Part shown: positions 9,887 through 18,812 of the stretch, one piece after another
How the letters are laid out: each line of letters opens with the position of its first letter
Position numbering within the stretch: position 1 is the first letter of the stretch
DNA from: Rhodanobacter sp. B04
Lineage (GTDB): Bacteria; Pseudomonadota; Gammaproteobacteria; Xanthomonadales; Rhodanobacteraceae
Reading direction: 5' to 3'
Length of the DNA: 64,000 nt
NCBI RefSeq assembly: GCF_002001125.1
Contig: NZ_MUNV01000011.1
Coordinates: forward strand, 248,001 to 312,000
The notes under the pieces: model-generated
The model's input: only the letters and a program-made list of their open reading frames with translations
The model's database searches: none
Told to the model about the DNA's origin: nothing
Made by a program: the position numbers and the translations under genes

Positions 9887-11278
9887 TCAGGCCGAGGCGG
9901 CAAGCATATGTATGCGCACCTGCAGGCCCTGGCCGTAAGGAGAGGCGAGCAGCTCGATGCGGGCGTCGTGCAGTTCCACCGCGCGCTGGACGATGCTCAG
10001 TCCAAGGCCATAGCCGCGGGATTCGGTCTCAGCGGCACGATGGAACCGCTCGAAAACGACGTCCCTGCGCTCGGCCGGGATGCCCGGGCCATCGTCGCAG
10101 ATGCTGATGGTCACCTGGTTGCCGTGCTGCTCGATCGAAACCTCGACCCGGCCCGCCTGCTGGGTGTAGCGCAGGGCGTTCTCGATCAGGTTGCGGAACA
10201 TCGAGGTCAGTGCGGCCTCGTGCCCCTGGACCCACAATGCGTCCATGTCGTGGTTGAGGCTGAGTGCAATGTCCTTGTCGGCGATCACCGGGGCCAGCTC
10301 CTCGATCACTTCGGTGGCAAGGCTGACCAGGTCGAGGCGCACCCGCTGCTGCGAAGCTGCGCCTGCTTCCAGCCGCGCGAGCGCGAGGATCTGTTCGACC
10401 CGTCGCGCCAGCCGCGCGAGGCTCTGCTGCGCACTCTGCAGGGTGAACTCGATCTCGCGCGGGTCATCGGCGAGCTGTGCGCTTTCCAGATGGATCATCG
10501 TGGCCGTCAGCGGCGTGCGCAGCTCGTGCGCCACATCGCTGGCGAACCGGTGCTCGCGCTCGATGGTGTCTTCCAGCCGGCCCAGCTGCTGGTTCAGGGT
10601 GACGACGAGCGGAGTGATCTCGCGCGGCGTGTGTTCGACCGCGATCGGCTGACGGCTTCCGGGGGTGCGCATTCCCAGTTGCTCGGCAAGCAGGGCCAGC
10701 GGGCGCAGGCCGCGCTTGACGGCCAGACTTGCCAGCAGCGCGAGCAGTGGCAGGCCGATGAACAACGGCAGGCTGTGTTCCATGACCAGGGCACGGGTGA
10801 TCTCGCGGCGGTTGTCATAGCGCTCGCCGATGCGTATCACCAGCCCGGCCTGGTTCTGCAGGGTGAACGTGCGCCACGTCTGGTCCTGCAGATCGATATC
10901 GCGGAACCCGCGTTCCTCGGCCAAGGGTGCCGCCAATTCTGAAAAATTGGACGTGGCCGCAAGCAGCTTGCCGCGTGCGGTATACGCCTGGAAGCCGACT
11001 TCCGGTTCGTAGTTGTGCTTGTGCACGCGCACCAGCACCGCACCGCGCAGCGCCTCGGCCGGCAACGCGGCATCCGGTGAGTCGGTTGCGAGGGAGGCCG
11101 GTGCCTGCGCAAGCAATGCACCCACCGTGCGTCCGGCCTGTGCCAGCCGCCCGTCGAGCAACTGGTCCATCTCGCGCAGCTCGCGCTGGTAGCTCAGCAC
11201 GCCGAGCGGGATCAGCACTCCGATCTGCACGGCAATGATCAGCCAGGTCAGCCGCGTGCGCAGGCTTGCCGTTTTCAT
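9887..11278 (-). CDS. Sensor histidine kinase (QseC/PmrB-type)
   Basis: A 463-residue inner-membrane sensor kinase. TM1 is at about residues 10-30, then a periplasmic sensor of about 130 residues, TM2 near 170-190 and a short linker. The phosphoacceptor box HELRTPLTATMIHLESAQ has His251. The N box FRNLIENALRYT and the ATP-lid segments DDGPGIP and GYGLGLSIVQR follow. It is paired with the response regulator ending 24 bases upstream and precedes the RND efflux operon on the same strand, so control of that pump is a reasonable inference. Confidence 0.92.
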   Translation of the reverse strand: MKTASLRTRLTWLIIAVQIGVLIPLGVLSYQRELREMDQLLDGRLAQAGRTVGALLAQAPASLATDSPDAALPAEALRGAVLVRVHKHNYEPEVGFQAYTARGKLLAATSNFSELAAPLAEERGFRDIDLQDQTWRTFTLQNQAGLVIRIGERYDNRREITRALVMEHSLPLFIGLPLLALLASLAVKRGLRPLALLAEQLGMRTPGSRQPIAVEHTPREITPLVVTLNQQLGRLEDTIEREHRFASDVAHELRTPLTATMIHLESAQLADDPREIEFTLQSAQQSLARLARRVEQILALARLEAGAASQQRVRLDLVSLATEVIEELAPVIADKDIALSLNHDMDALWVQGHEAALTSMFRNLIENALRYTQQAGRVEVSIEQHGNQVTISICDDGPGIPAERRDVVFERFHRAAETESRGYGLGLSIVQRAVELHDARIELLASPYGQGLQVRIHMLAASA

Positions 11279-11303
11279 TCGGGCCTGCTCATTCGGGCCT
11301 GCT
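11276..11303. repeat. 14-bp perfect tandem duplication at regulator/kinase junction
   Basis: CATTCGGGCCTGCT occurs twice back to back (11276-11289, 11290-11303) and begins a third time. It fills the whole spacer between the regulator stop and the kinase start. On the coding strand each copy ends in an ATG, so two five-codon mini-ORFs (MSRPE) precede the kinase start. This looks like a recent slippage product. Confidence 0.85.
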
Positions 11304-12007
11304 CATTTGGCTTCGCGCGGAATCATGTAGCCGATGCCGCGCACGGTGCGGATCGCTTCGGGGCACAGCTTGCGGCGCAGCCAGTGCACCTGCACCTCGA
11401 TCGCGTTGCGCTCCACCACGGTATCCAGTCCGTAGACCGAGTTTTCCAGCGCCTCGCGGCGCACGATGTGGCCGGCACGTTCCATCAAGGCCTGCAGCAG
11501 CGAGAATTCGCGGCGGGTCAGGCTGACCTGGTTGCCGCGGAACTCCACTTCGGCGGTGGCCAGGTTCAGGCGCAGGCCGCCGGCCTCGATCAGGTTGTCG
11601 GCCATACCGCGGACCCGGCGGGTGAGTGAACGGATGCGTGCCACCAGTTCACCGACATGGAAGGGTTTGACCAGATAGTCGTCGGCGCCGAGGTCCAGGC
11701 CGCGGATGCGGGTTTCCAGCGCATCCCGTGCAGTCATGATCAGGATCGGCGTCTTCACGCCGTCGCGGCGTGCCTCGAGCAGCACGTCCATGCCATCCAT
11801 GCCCGGCAGGCCGAGATCGAGCAACACCAGGTCCGCTGTGGGGTCGCGCAGCGCGCGCGCAGCCTCCTTGCCATCACGCAACCAGGTCACGGCATAGGAC
11901 TGCTGCACCAGGGCATGCCTGATCGCCTCGCCCAACTGGTTGTCGTCTTCCACCAGCAGTATGTGCACGTCGGTTACCTGCGAGCCAGGGTCTTCAAGTG
12001 AAACCAT
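11303..12007 (-). CDS. OmpR/PhoB-family response regulator
   Basis: A 234-residue response regulator. The receiver domain opens with VHILLVEDDNQLG (acidic pair), has phosphoacceptor Asp64 in LLDLGLPG, the conserved Thr in IMTARD and the switch Lys in DDYLVKPF. The C-terminal winged helix contains LTRREFSLLQALM, VVERNAIEVQVHWLRRKL and TVRGIGYMI. No good ribosome-binding site precedes ATG 12007. An internal GTG at Val14, where the domain begins, is an alternative start. It is co-transcribed with the downstream kinase. Confidence 0.93.
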   Translation of the reverse strand: MVSLEDPGSQVTDVHILLVEDDNQLGEAIRHALVQQSYAVTWLRDGKEAARALRDPTADLVLLDLGLPGMDGMDVLLEARRDGVKTPILIMTARDALETRIRGLDLGADDYLVKPFHVGELVARIRSLTRRVRGMADNLIEAGGLRLNLATAEVEFRGNQVSLTRREFSLLQALMERAGHIVRREALENSVYGLDTVVERNAIEVQVHWLRRKLCPEAIRTVRGIGYMIPREAK

Positions 12008-12049
12008 CCGGGCACATTCTGGACAACCAAGCTTGTCGTTACCTTTAAG

Positions 12050-12673
12050 TCAGCGGTTGTCCAGGGTCGCCCCGGTCAGCAGGCCGCGCGCCAGCATGCT
12101 GCACTGGCGCCGGTACAGCAGCAGCTGCCACTGGCGACCGCCGACCTGTCGCCACAAAACCGCCGAACGCACCGCGGCCAGCAGGTTGCTGCGCACCTTT
12201 TCCACCACGCTGGACTGTTGCAGCTGCTGCGGATTGCCGCTGACCATCACCCGTGGCTTCAGCGTGGACAGGGTGGAGGCATACAGCTCGGCCAGCCGGC
12301 TGGTGACCTGCGCCGAATCCCGGCCGAAATGCTCGACCTGCCGCTGTGCGGCGAGGATGCCCTGCTGCAGCTTGTCGAGCAGTTCCGGCCGGCCCGACAG
12401 GCTGCGCTCCAGCCTCATCACGGTCACCACCATGCGCGTCACCGACATGTTCGGTTCGCTTTCGTCGAGCTGTCCGATCAGGTTGCGCAGGCCGATCCGC
12501 ACATTGGAGATATTGCCGTAGACGCCGACCACCGATGGGGCGTCGATGCGGAACACGCTGGCAATGCCGGCTTCCATCGCGCCTTCGTCGCAGCGCCCTT
12601 CGTTGGCCAGCTGCTGCGCCAGCGCACAGGCCTGGTACAGGCCGGCGAGGGCAAGCACACGCTCTTCATTCAT
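12050..12673 (-). CDS. hflD: High-frequency lysogenization protein HflD homolog
   Basis: A 207-residue HflD-family protein, mostly helical and peripheral to the inner membrane. In E. coli it modulates phage lambda CII stability; its housekeeping role is unclear. The start MNEERVLALAGLYQACALAQQLA and the segment PQQLQQSSVVEKVRSNLLAAVRSAVLW are typical. The gene follows mnmA by 10 bases, the same nudJ-mnmA-hflD order as in E. coli, which supports the call. The next E. coli gene, purB, is absent: the two-component system follows instead. Confidence 0.88.
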   Translation of the reverse strand: MNEERVLALAGLYQACALAQQLANEGRCDEGAMEAGIASVFRIDAPSVVGVYGNISNVRIGLRNLIGQLDESEPNMSVTRMVVTVMRLERSLSGRPELLDKLQQGILAAQRQVEHFGRDSAQVTSRLAELYASTLSTLKPRVMVSGNPQQLQQSSVVEKVRSNLLAAVRSAVLWRQVGGRQWQLLLYRRQCSMLARGLLTGATLDNR

Positions 12674-12683
12674 GGAAAAGGTT

Positions 12684-13832
12684 TCAAGCACGGGATTGCG
12701 ATTCTCTTGCGGTGAATGAGGCGGCGGGAGCGAACGCCGGCAGCAAGCCGCCGTACGGCGCATCGGTGGCGGCGATCACGGCGCCGCCGAGACAGATGTC
12801 GTCATCGTAAAGGACCACGGATTGTCCCGGGGTGACGGCACGCTGCGGTTCATCGAAGCGGACTTCCAATCCGTCCTGCAGCACGCTGACGCTGCAGGCC
12901 TGATCGGGCTGGCGATAGCGGGTCTTGGCCGTGCAGCGAAATGCCGCTGCCGGCGCGCTGCCGGCGACCCAGGTCGGCGTTTCCGTGTGCAGCCGCTGCG
13001 AGTACAGCCAGCGGTTCTCGCCGCCCTGGGCCACGTACAGCACGTTCGCCGGCACATCCTTGCCGACCACGTACCACGCCTCGCCGCCGGCACCGTGGCG
13101 ACCGCCGATGCCCAGTCCGTTGCGCTGGCCCAGGGTGTAATACATCACGCCCTGGTGCTCGCCGATCAGTTCGCCGTCGGGCGTGCGCATCTCGCCGGCG
13201 CGGGCCGGAATGTACTGGGCGAGGAAGCTGCGGAAATCGCGCTCGCCGATGAAGCAGATGCCGGTGGAATCCTTTTTTGCATGCGTCGGGAGTGCTGCCT
13301 CGCGAGCGAGCTCGCGTACGCGCGGCTTCTCGATTTCTCCCAGCGGAAACAAGGTAGCGGCAAGTTGCTGCTGACCCAGCGCATGCAGGAAATAACTCTG
13401 GTCTTTTGCCGCATCGACCGCGCGCAGCAGGCGGTAACGACCTTCGTGGCAATCGACGCGGGCGTAGTGACCGGTGGCGATCTTGTCGGCGCCCAGTGCA
13501 CGGGCTTCGTCCAGGAAGGTCTTGAACTTGATCTCGCGGTTGCACAGCACGTCGGGGTTGGGCGTGCGCCCGGCACGGTACTCGGCGAGGAAATGCTCGA
13601 ACACGCCGTCCCAGTAGGCCGCGGCGAAGTTGCGGGCGTGGAACGGGATGCCGAGTCGGCCGCACACGGCCACGGCGTCCTTGCGGTCGGCGTCGGCGCT
13701 GCACGGGCCGGCACGGTCGTCCTCTTCCCAGTTCTGCATGAACAGGCCTTCGACCGTGTAGCCGGCCTGTTGCAGCAGCAGTGCGGCGACCGAGGAGTCG
13801 ACGCCGCCGGAGACGCCAAGCATCACCTTCAC
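12684..13832 (-). CDS. mnmA: tRNA-specific 2-thiouridylase MnmA
   Basis: A 382-residue ATP-dependent enzyme that makes the 2-thio group at U34 of tRNA-Lys, -Glu and -Gln. The PP-loop [14 protein letters not shown] is near residue 6. Catalytic Cys97 is in [12 protein letters not shown], and the second catalytic Cys is in [12 protein letters not shown]. The GTG start at 13832 overlaps the stop of the upstream nudJ by four bases (GTGA), which decides the start and implies translational coupling. The length is normal. Confidence 0.95.
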   Translation of the reverse strand: MKVMLGVSGGVDSSVAALLLQQAGYTVEGLFMQNWEEDDRAGPCSADADRKDAVAVCGRLGIPFHARNFAAAYWDGVFEHFLAEYRAGRTPNPDVLCNREIKFKTFLDEARALGADKIATGHYARVDCHEGRYRLLRAVDAAKDQSYFLHALGQQQLAATLFPLGEIEKPRVRELAREAALPTHAKKDSTGICFIGERDFRSFLAQYIPARAGEMRTPDGELIGEHQGVMYYTLGQRNGLGIGGRHGAGGEAWYVVGKDVPANVLYVAQGGENRWLYSQRLHTETPTWVAGSAPAAAFRCTAKTRYRQPDQACSVSVLQDGLEVRFDEPQRAVTPGQSVVLYDDDICLGGAVIAATDAPYGGLLPAFAPAASFTARESQSRA

Positions 13833-14314
13833 GTCGGGCCACCTTCCGGCAGCCAGTTCAGCGTGTCCAGCGGCAGTCGCTGGCCGGCCAGCCAGGCGTC
13901 GATGCTCAGCAGCACCATCGGGCTGCGCAGGCGATCGCCCAGCGCAGCGATCTCGGCACGGGTAAGCCACAGCGCGCGGCGAATGTCGGTGTCCAGCGGA
14001 CGATCCGGGTCGTGGCTGAGCGCGCGGGCGGCGAAGCTGAAACGCACCACCGCATCGCCATGCTCGGTGCTGCGCCACTGGTGCACGCCGATCAGGTGCT
14101 GCAACTCGACCGTCCAGCCGGTTTCCTCCAGCGTTTCGCGCAAGGCCGCCGTCGCAAGGCTTTCGCCATCATCCAGATGACCGGCCGGCTGGTTGTAGGC
14201 GAGCCGGCCGTTCACTGCCTCTTCCACCATCAGATAGCGGTCGCCGTCAGCCACCACGCAGGCGACGGTGACGTGCGGGCGCCAGACCTCGGCGGGGCAG
14301 ACGGAATCGGACAT
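13829..14314 (-). CDS. nudJ: NUDIX hydrolase, NudJ-type
   Basis: A 161-residue NUDIX pyrophosphatase. The Nudix box is [20 protein letters not shown] followed by TGW, matching GX5EX7[21 protein letters not shown] at the N-terminus and position directly upstream of mnmA and hflD match E. coli nudJ, which cleaves hydroxymethylpyrimidine pyrophosphate and other phosphates. ATG 14314 gives the normal NudJ length; upstream in-frame Met codons at 14353 and 14386 are less likely. Its stop overlaps the mnmA start. Confidence 0.85.
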   Translation of the reverse strand: MSDSVCPAEVWRPHVTVACVVADGDRYLMVEEAVNGRLAYNQPAGHLDDGESLATAALRETLEETGWTVELQHLIGVHQWRSTEHGDAVVRFSFAARALSHDPDRPLDTDIRRALWLTRAEIAALGDRLRSPMVLLSIDAWLAGQRLPLDTLNWLPEGGPT

Positions 14315-14397
14315 GGATGCGACCGGGCACTGGAAAAACACACATTGTGCCATTACCTCTGCCGGTGCATCGCTGCGGCCGTGCATCCACGGCGGCG

Positions 14398-14403
14398 TAT
14401 ACT
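14398..14403 (+). promoter_or_regulatory. Probable -10 element for clpS-clpA
   Basis: TATACT lies 31 bases before the clpS start in the divergent gap from nudJ. No convincing -35 hexamer stands at the right distance. Confidence 0.35.
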
Positions 14404-14433
14404 TCGTACCAGAGCTCGATTACCCAAGAAACC

Positions 14434-14760
14434 ATGGCCCACGAATCCGAACATGAGCACGACAGCGGCCGCGGACTGGCGCTGGAGACCGCCAAGCCTG
14501 AAGTGGCACGACCACCGCTGTTTCAGGTGCTGCTGCTGAATGACGACTTCACCCCGATGGATTTCGTGGTCGAGGTGCTGCGCAGTTTCTTCAATCTGGA
14601 CCAGGAGCAGGCGGTACAGGTGATGCTGCACGTGCATACCCGTGGCCGGGGCGTGTGCGGTGTGTTTACCCGGGAGGTGGCCGAGACCAAGGTGACCCAT
14701 GTGAACGAGTATTCACGCTCCCATCAGCACCCTTTGTTGTGCACTATGGAAAAGCTCTGA
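14434..14760 (+). CDS. clpS: ATP-dependent Clp protease adaptor ClpS
   Basis: A 108-residue N-recognin adaptor that delivers N-end-rule substrates to ClpAP. After a flexible N-terminal tail, the core shows [20 protein letters not shown] (the Asn-Asp-Asp substrate pocket), [19 protein letters not shown] and [10 protein letters not shown], all diagnostic. ATG 14434 is chosen because upstream in-frame residues are not ClpS-like. clpA follows 66 bases later, the usual pair. Confidence 0.96.
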   Translation: MAHESEHEHDSGRGLALETAKPEVARPPLFQVLLLNDDFTPMDFVVEVLRSFFNLDQEQAVQVMLHVHTRGRGVCGVFTREVAETKVTHVNEYSRSHQHPLLCTMEKL

Positions 14761-14826
14761 GCGACCCCATTTCGTGCTCATCGCGGCGCTGAAGGCCGCT
14801 CAACATTGCAAGCGGAGACGATCCGA

Positions 14827-17106
14827 ATGTTCAGCAAGGATCTGGAAGTCACCATCGGCCATTGCTACAAGCAGGCCCGCGAACAGCGCCATGAGTTCAT
14901 GACGGTGGAGCACCTGCTGCTGGCGCTGACCGAAAACCAGTCGGCGGTCGGTGCCCTGCGTGCCTGCGGCGTGGATCTGCCGCGGCTGTCGGGCGAACTC
15001 GAACGCATCATCGCCGAGACCGTGCCGGTGCTGCCGCACGGCGACGAGCGCGATACGCAGCCCACGCTGGGCTTCCAGCGCGTGCTCCAGCGCGCGGTGT
15101 ACCACGTGCAGTCCTCGGGACGGAAAGAGGTTACTGGCGCTAACGTGCTGGTGGCGATCTTCGGCGAGAAGGATTCGCACGCGGTGTATTTCATGCACCA
15201 GCAGGAAATCACCCGGCTCGACGTGGTCAATTACATCTCGCACGGCATCGCCAAGATCGGCGACGAGCCGGCGGCCGGCGTGTCCGGCGGCAGCGAGCGC
15301 GAAGGCGAGGAGGGCGGCGAGCCGAAGGGCAATCCGCTGCACGAGTTCGCCAGCAACCTCAACGAGCTGGCGCTGGAAGGCAAGATCGACCCGCTGATCG
15401 GGCGCACCGACGAGATCGAGCGCACCATCCAGGTGCTGTGCCGCCGGCGCAAGAACAACCCGCTGTATGTCGGCGAAGCCGGCGTGGGCAAGACGGCGCT
15501 GGCCGAAGGTCTGGCCAAGCGCATCGTCGACGGCGAAGTGCCGGAAGTGCTGGAAAGCGCCACGATCTGGTCGCTGGACCTGGGCGCGCTCGTGGCCGGC
15601 ACCAAGTACCGCGGCGATTTCGAGAAGCGCCTTAAGGGCGTGATCGCCCAGCTGAAGAAGCAGCCGGGCGCGATCCTGTTCATCGACGAGATCCACACCA
15701 TCATCGGCGCCGGTTCGGCGTCGGGCGGCACCATGGACGCCAGCAACCTGATCAAGCCGATGCTGGCTTCGGGCGAGCTGCGCTGCATCGGTTCGACCAC
15801 GTTCCAGGAATACCGCGGCGTGTTCGAGAAGGACCGCGCGCTGGCCCGCCGTTTCCAGAAGATCGACGTGGTCGAGCCGACCGTGGCCGACAGCATCGAG
15901 ATCCTCAAGGGCCTGCGCTCGCGCTTCGAGGAGCATCACCACGTCGCCTATACCAACGAGGCGCTGAAGGCCGCGGTGGACCTGTCGGTCAAGCACATTC
16001 CCGACCGCCTGCTGCCGGACAAGGCGATCGACGTGATCGACGAGGCGGGCGCACGCCAGCGGCTGCTGCCGCTGGATCAGCGCAGCGGCAAGGTCGACGT
16101 GAGCGAGGTCGAATACATCATCGCCAAGATGGCGCGCATTCCGGCCAAGCAGGTGTCGGCGTCGGACCGCGACGTGCTGCGCAATCTGGAGCGCAACCTC
16201 AAGATGGTGGTGTTCGGCCAGGATCCGGCGATCGAGGCGCTGGCCGCATCGATCAAGATGGCCCGTTCGGGGCTGGCCGATCCGTCCAAGCCGATCGGCT
16301 GCTTCCTGCTCGCCGGCCCCACCGGGGTGGGCAAGACCGAGGTGACCAAGCAGCTGGCGATGCAGCTGGGCATCGAGATGATCCGCTTCGACATGTCCGA
16401 GTACATGGAAGGCCATTCGGTGTCGCGGCTGGTCGGCGCGCCTCCGGGCTACGTCGGTTTCGACCAGGGCGGCCTGCTGACCGAGGCGGTGACCAAGCAT
16501 CCGCATGCGGTGCTGCTGCTGGACGAGATCGAGAAGGCGCATCCGGATGTGTTCAACATCCTGCTGCAGGTGATGGACCGTGGCGTGCTGACCGACACCA
16601 ACGGCCGCGAGGCGAACTTCAAGAACGTGGTGGTGGTGATGACCACCAACGCGGGTGCCGCGATCGCGGCGCGGCGCAGCATGGGCTTCGTCGAGCAGAA
16701 GCACGAGTCGGATGCGATGGAAGTGATCCGCCGCATCTTCACGCCGGAGTTCCGCAACCGGCTGGACGCGATCATCCAGTTCAGCGCGCTCGACTTCGAG
16801 CACATCCTGCGCGTGGTCGACAAGTTCCTGATCGAGCTGGAAAGCCAGTTGACCGAGAAGCAGGTCAGCCTGGACGTGGATTCCGAAGCCCGCCGCTGGC
16901 TGGCCGAGCACGGTTTCGACCCGCAGATGGGCGCACGTCCGATGGCGCGGGTGATCCAGGAGAAGGTGAAGCGCGCGCTGGCCGACGAGCTGCTGTTCGG
17001 CAAGCTGGCCGAGGGCGGCAAGGTACGCCTGAGCGTGCGCGACGGCGAGCTGCGGGTCGACTGCGAGGCGATCGAGAAGCTGCCGGCCGTGGTCGAGCCG
17101 GGCTGA
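14827..17106 (+). CDS. clpA: ATP-dependent Clp protease ATPase subunit ClpA
   Basis: A 759-residue AAA+ unfoldase that partners ClpP. The N-domain (MFSKDLEVTIGHCYKQAREQ) binds ClpS. The first AAA module has Walker A GEAGVGKTA and Walker B ILFIDEIHTIIGAG. The second has Walker A GPTGVGKTEV and Walker B LLLDEIEKAHPDVFN. No long middle domain is present, which separates it from ClpB. GGAG lies 8 bases before ATG 14827. A terminator follows at 17134. Confidence 0.97.
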   Translation: MFSKDLEVTIGHCYKQAREQRHEFMTVEHLLLALTENQSAVGALRACGVDLPRLSGELERIIAETVPVLPHGDERDTQPTLGFQRVLQRAVYHVQSSGRKEVTGANVLVAIFGEKDSHAVYFMHQQEITRLDVVNYISHGIAKIGDEPAAGVSGGSEREGEEGGEPKGNPLHEFASNLNELALEGKIDPLIGRTDEIERTIQVLCRRRKNNPLYVGEAGVGKTALAEGLAKRIVDGEVPEVLESATIWSLDLGALVAGTKYRGDFEKRLKGVIAQLKKQPGAILFIDEIHTIIGAGSASGGTMDASNLIKPMLASGELRCIGSTTFQEYRGVFEKDRALARRFQKIDVVEPTVADSIEILKGLRSRFEEHHHVAYTNEALKAAVDLSVKHIPDRLLPDKAIDVIDEAGARQRLLPLDQRSGKVDVSEVEYIIAKMARIPAKQVSASDRDVLRNLERNLKMVVFGQDPAIEALAASIKMARSGLADPSKPIGCFLLAGPTGVGKTEVTKQLAMQLGIEMIRFDMSEYMEGHSVSRLVGAPPGYVGFDQGGLLTEAVTKHPHAVLLLDEIEKAHPDVFNILLQVMDRGVLTDTNGREANFKNVVVVMTTNAGAAIAARRSMGFVEQKHESDAMEVIRRIFTPEFRNRLDAIIQFSALDFEHILRVVDKFLIELESQLTEKQVSLDVDSEARRWLAEHGFDPQMGARPMARVIQEKVKRALADELLFGKLAEGGKVRLSVRDGELRVDCEAIEKLPAVVEPG

Positions 17107-17133
17107 ACCGGTTCGTGAAATGACGGGCAAAGC

Positions 17134-17158
17134 AAAGGCGGCGCATTGCGCCGCCTTT
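17134..17158 (+). terminator. Intrinsic terminator between clpA and infA
   Basis: Eleven-base perfect stem AAAGGCGGCGC / GCGCCGCCTTT with a 3-base loop, lying between convergent genes. The A-rich and T-rich flanks let it act in both directions. Confidence 0.8.
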
Positions 17159-17222
17159 CGTTTCCAGCACCTTCGTATCGGATCTTCCCCGTTGCGTTTC
17201 AGCGCATCAGGATCAGATCGGA

Positions 17223-17441
17223 TTACTTCATGCGATACGTGATACGGCCCTTGCTCAGGTCGTACGGGGTCATTTCGATCTTGACCTTGTCGCCGGTGAG
17301 GATGCGGATGTAGTGCTTGCGCATGCGACCGGAGATGTGGGCGATGATCACGTGCCCATTCTCAAGTTGCACACGAAACATGGTGTTGGGCAGGGTCTCC
17401 TGGACCGTGCCTTCCATTTCGATGACGTCGTCTTTGGCCAT
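17223..17441 (-). CDS. infA: Translation initiation factor IF-1
   Basis: The 72-residue protein beginning [20 protein letters not shown] is a full-length IF-1, an S1/OB-fold protein that binds the ribosomal A site during initiation. It contains [20 protein letters not shown] and ends KGRITYRMK, as in other proteobacteria. It stands next to clpA, as in E. coli, in convergent orientation. The stretch behind its start (17442-17565) holds no gene. Confidence 0.97.
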   Translation of the reverse strand: MAKDDVIEMEGTVQETLPNTMFRVQLENGHVIIAHISGRMRKHYIRILTGDKVKIEMTPYDLSKGRITYRMK

Positions 17442-17565
17442 GTGTTCCGGGGTTCACGCACAGCCGTCATGGCTGCGTAAGCCGTCGATTATGCCATGGA
17501 TTGTGGTTCTGGTTAAAGAAACATCAGGTGGCGCCCCGGGGCCATTCAGCGCATCCCGGCGACGA

Positions 17566-17841
17566 TCAGGCGAAATGTTCGTCCAGCTTGCGCCGGATTT
17601 CCTGTTCGACCATCCCCTTCAGCGGGGAGAACATCAGCCCGAGCTCGGCATGGACCTGGATCGCATCGCTGCCGACGTCGATGGTGCCGCTCACGCCGGG
17701 TCGCGAGAAACGCAGCGTGTCGCCGTGCCATTGCCCGTCCACGCCGAGCTTTTCGCGCATCCGCTCGGCCACCTTGTCGACCACGGCACGGGCCTCGGCA
17801 ATCGGCAGTTGATGCGGACGGCGGATGTCGATCTTGGGCAT
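17566..17841 (-). CDS. Polyhydroxyalkanoic acid system family protein (small)
   Basis: A 91-residue protein resembling the PHA_gran_rgn family often annotated 'polyhydroxyalkanoic acid system protein'. It starts MPKIDIRRPHQLPIAEARAVVDKVAERM and continues with a DGQWHGDTLRFSR strand pair and VSGTIDVGSDAIQVHAELGLMF. No phaC or phasin gene is in the window, so a PHA role is not supported by context. A single ATG 17841 fits; the longer upstream reading frame overlaps the divergent FHA gene and is unlikely. Confidence 0.65.
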   Translation of the reverse strand: MPKIDIRRPHQLPIAEARAVVDKVAERMREKLGVDGQWHGDTLRFSRPGVSGTIDVGSDAIQVHAELGLMFSPLKGMVEQEIRRKLDEHFA

Positions 17842-17920
17842 GGCAGGCTCCGGGCAAATTCGCATCTTAATGCCATGCGGCTGCATGCTAGAGTTTCGCG
17901 GTCTTTCCGGCGGTTGATCC

Positions 17921-18688
17921 ATGCGTATCGAATTCCCCAATGCGGCCCGTGAGGATTTCCACTGGGCGCAGGCGCAGTTGCGTATCGGCAGCGCGCCCGA
18001 CAATGACCTCGTGCTTGCGGCCAGCCAGGCTGCGCCCCGGCACCTGCGCATCCAGCAGGATCGCAGTGGCTGGGTGCTGCAGGTCTTGCCGTCGGCGGAT
18101 CGCATCTACGTCAATGCCCGGCCGGTGCGCGAGCGTGCATTGCTGCGTCCCGGCGATGTGGTCAGCGTGGGGGACTGCCGCATGCTGCTGCGGGCTGATG
18201 AGGATCCCTCGTCGCGTGCGCCGCTCAACGTGTCGGAACAAGGCCGCTGCACGGTGGCACTGCGTGCGGTAGCCGGCCCGCTGTCCGGCCGTGTCCTGCC
18301 GTTGCAGGACAGCCTGGAGCTGGGGTCGCAGGGACGTTGTCCGCTCGAGCTGCCGCAAGGCGATGTCGCCACGCTGCGCATTTCCTGGCAGGACGGCCAG
18401 CTGTTGCTGGAAGCCATCCAGTCATCCGCACGCCATCCGTTGCGGGTCAACGGCGTCAACGTGGAGAAGCTGGCGCTGCAGCCGGGCGATCAGATCGGCC
18501 TGGCGATGCACCGCTTCGTGGTCGATGGGCCGGGGATGGAGCCGGAGCCGGAGATCGTGCTGCCCGAGCCGCTGCCGGAGCACTTGCCGGAGGAGGCTGC
18601 CGGCCCGACAGGCGAGGTGTGGTGGCTGATCGTCACGGCCGCGGTGCTGGCACTGGGTATTGCGCTGGTGCTGCTGATTCGTTTCTGA
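17921..18688 (+). CDS. Tail-anchored protein with two FHA-like domains
   Basis: A 255-residue protein. Residues 1-95 form an FHA-like beta-sandwich (RIGSAPDNDLVL, then INARPV-type and LRPGDVVSVGD segments). A second, more diverged FHA-like unit covers about 110-205 (LELGSQGRCPLELP, LRVNGVNVEKLALQPGDQIGL). A Pro/Glu-rich linker leads to a single C-terminal transmembrane helix (about 233-253) ending in RF, so both FHA units face the cytoplasm. FHA domains bind phosphothreonine. It is first in a same-strand group with another FHA protein and a Ser/Thr kinase, the likely source of its ligand. Domain calls are by eye. Confidence 0.75.
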   Translation: MRIEFPNAAREDFHWAQAQLRIGSAPDNDLVLAASQAAPRHLRIQQDRSGWVLQVLPSADRIYVNARPVRERALLRPGDVVSVGDCRMLLRADEDPSSRAPLNVSEQGRCTVALRAVAGPLSGRVLPLQDSLELGSQGRCPLELPQGDVATLRISWQDGQLLLEAIQSSARHPLRVNGVNVEKLALQPGDQIGLAMHRFVVDGPGMEPEPEIVLPEPLPEHLPEEAAGPTGEVWWLIVTAAVLALGIALVLLIRF

Positions 18689-18812
18689 GGCCGCCGGCAG
18701 CACGGCAGATTCCCGCGGTCGTGGAGGCGGTCGTCCGGAATCGTGACGCACAGCCGGAAACGACCTCGCGGCCGGCTACAATGCCAAGCAGATCCAATGC
18801 TTGAAACATCCC

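Noticed and set aside
14800-17130. 776-codon open frame antisense to clpA
   Set aside because: A high-GC shadow frame. The sense strand encodes unmistakable ClpA, and the antisense product is a His/Arg/Asp/Leu-biased string without motifs.
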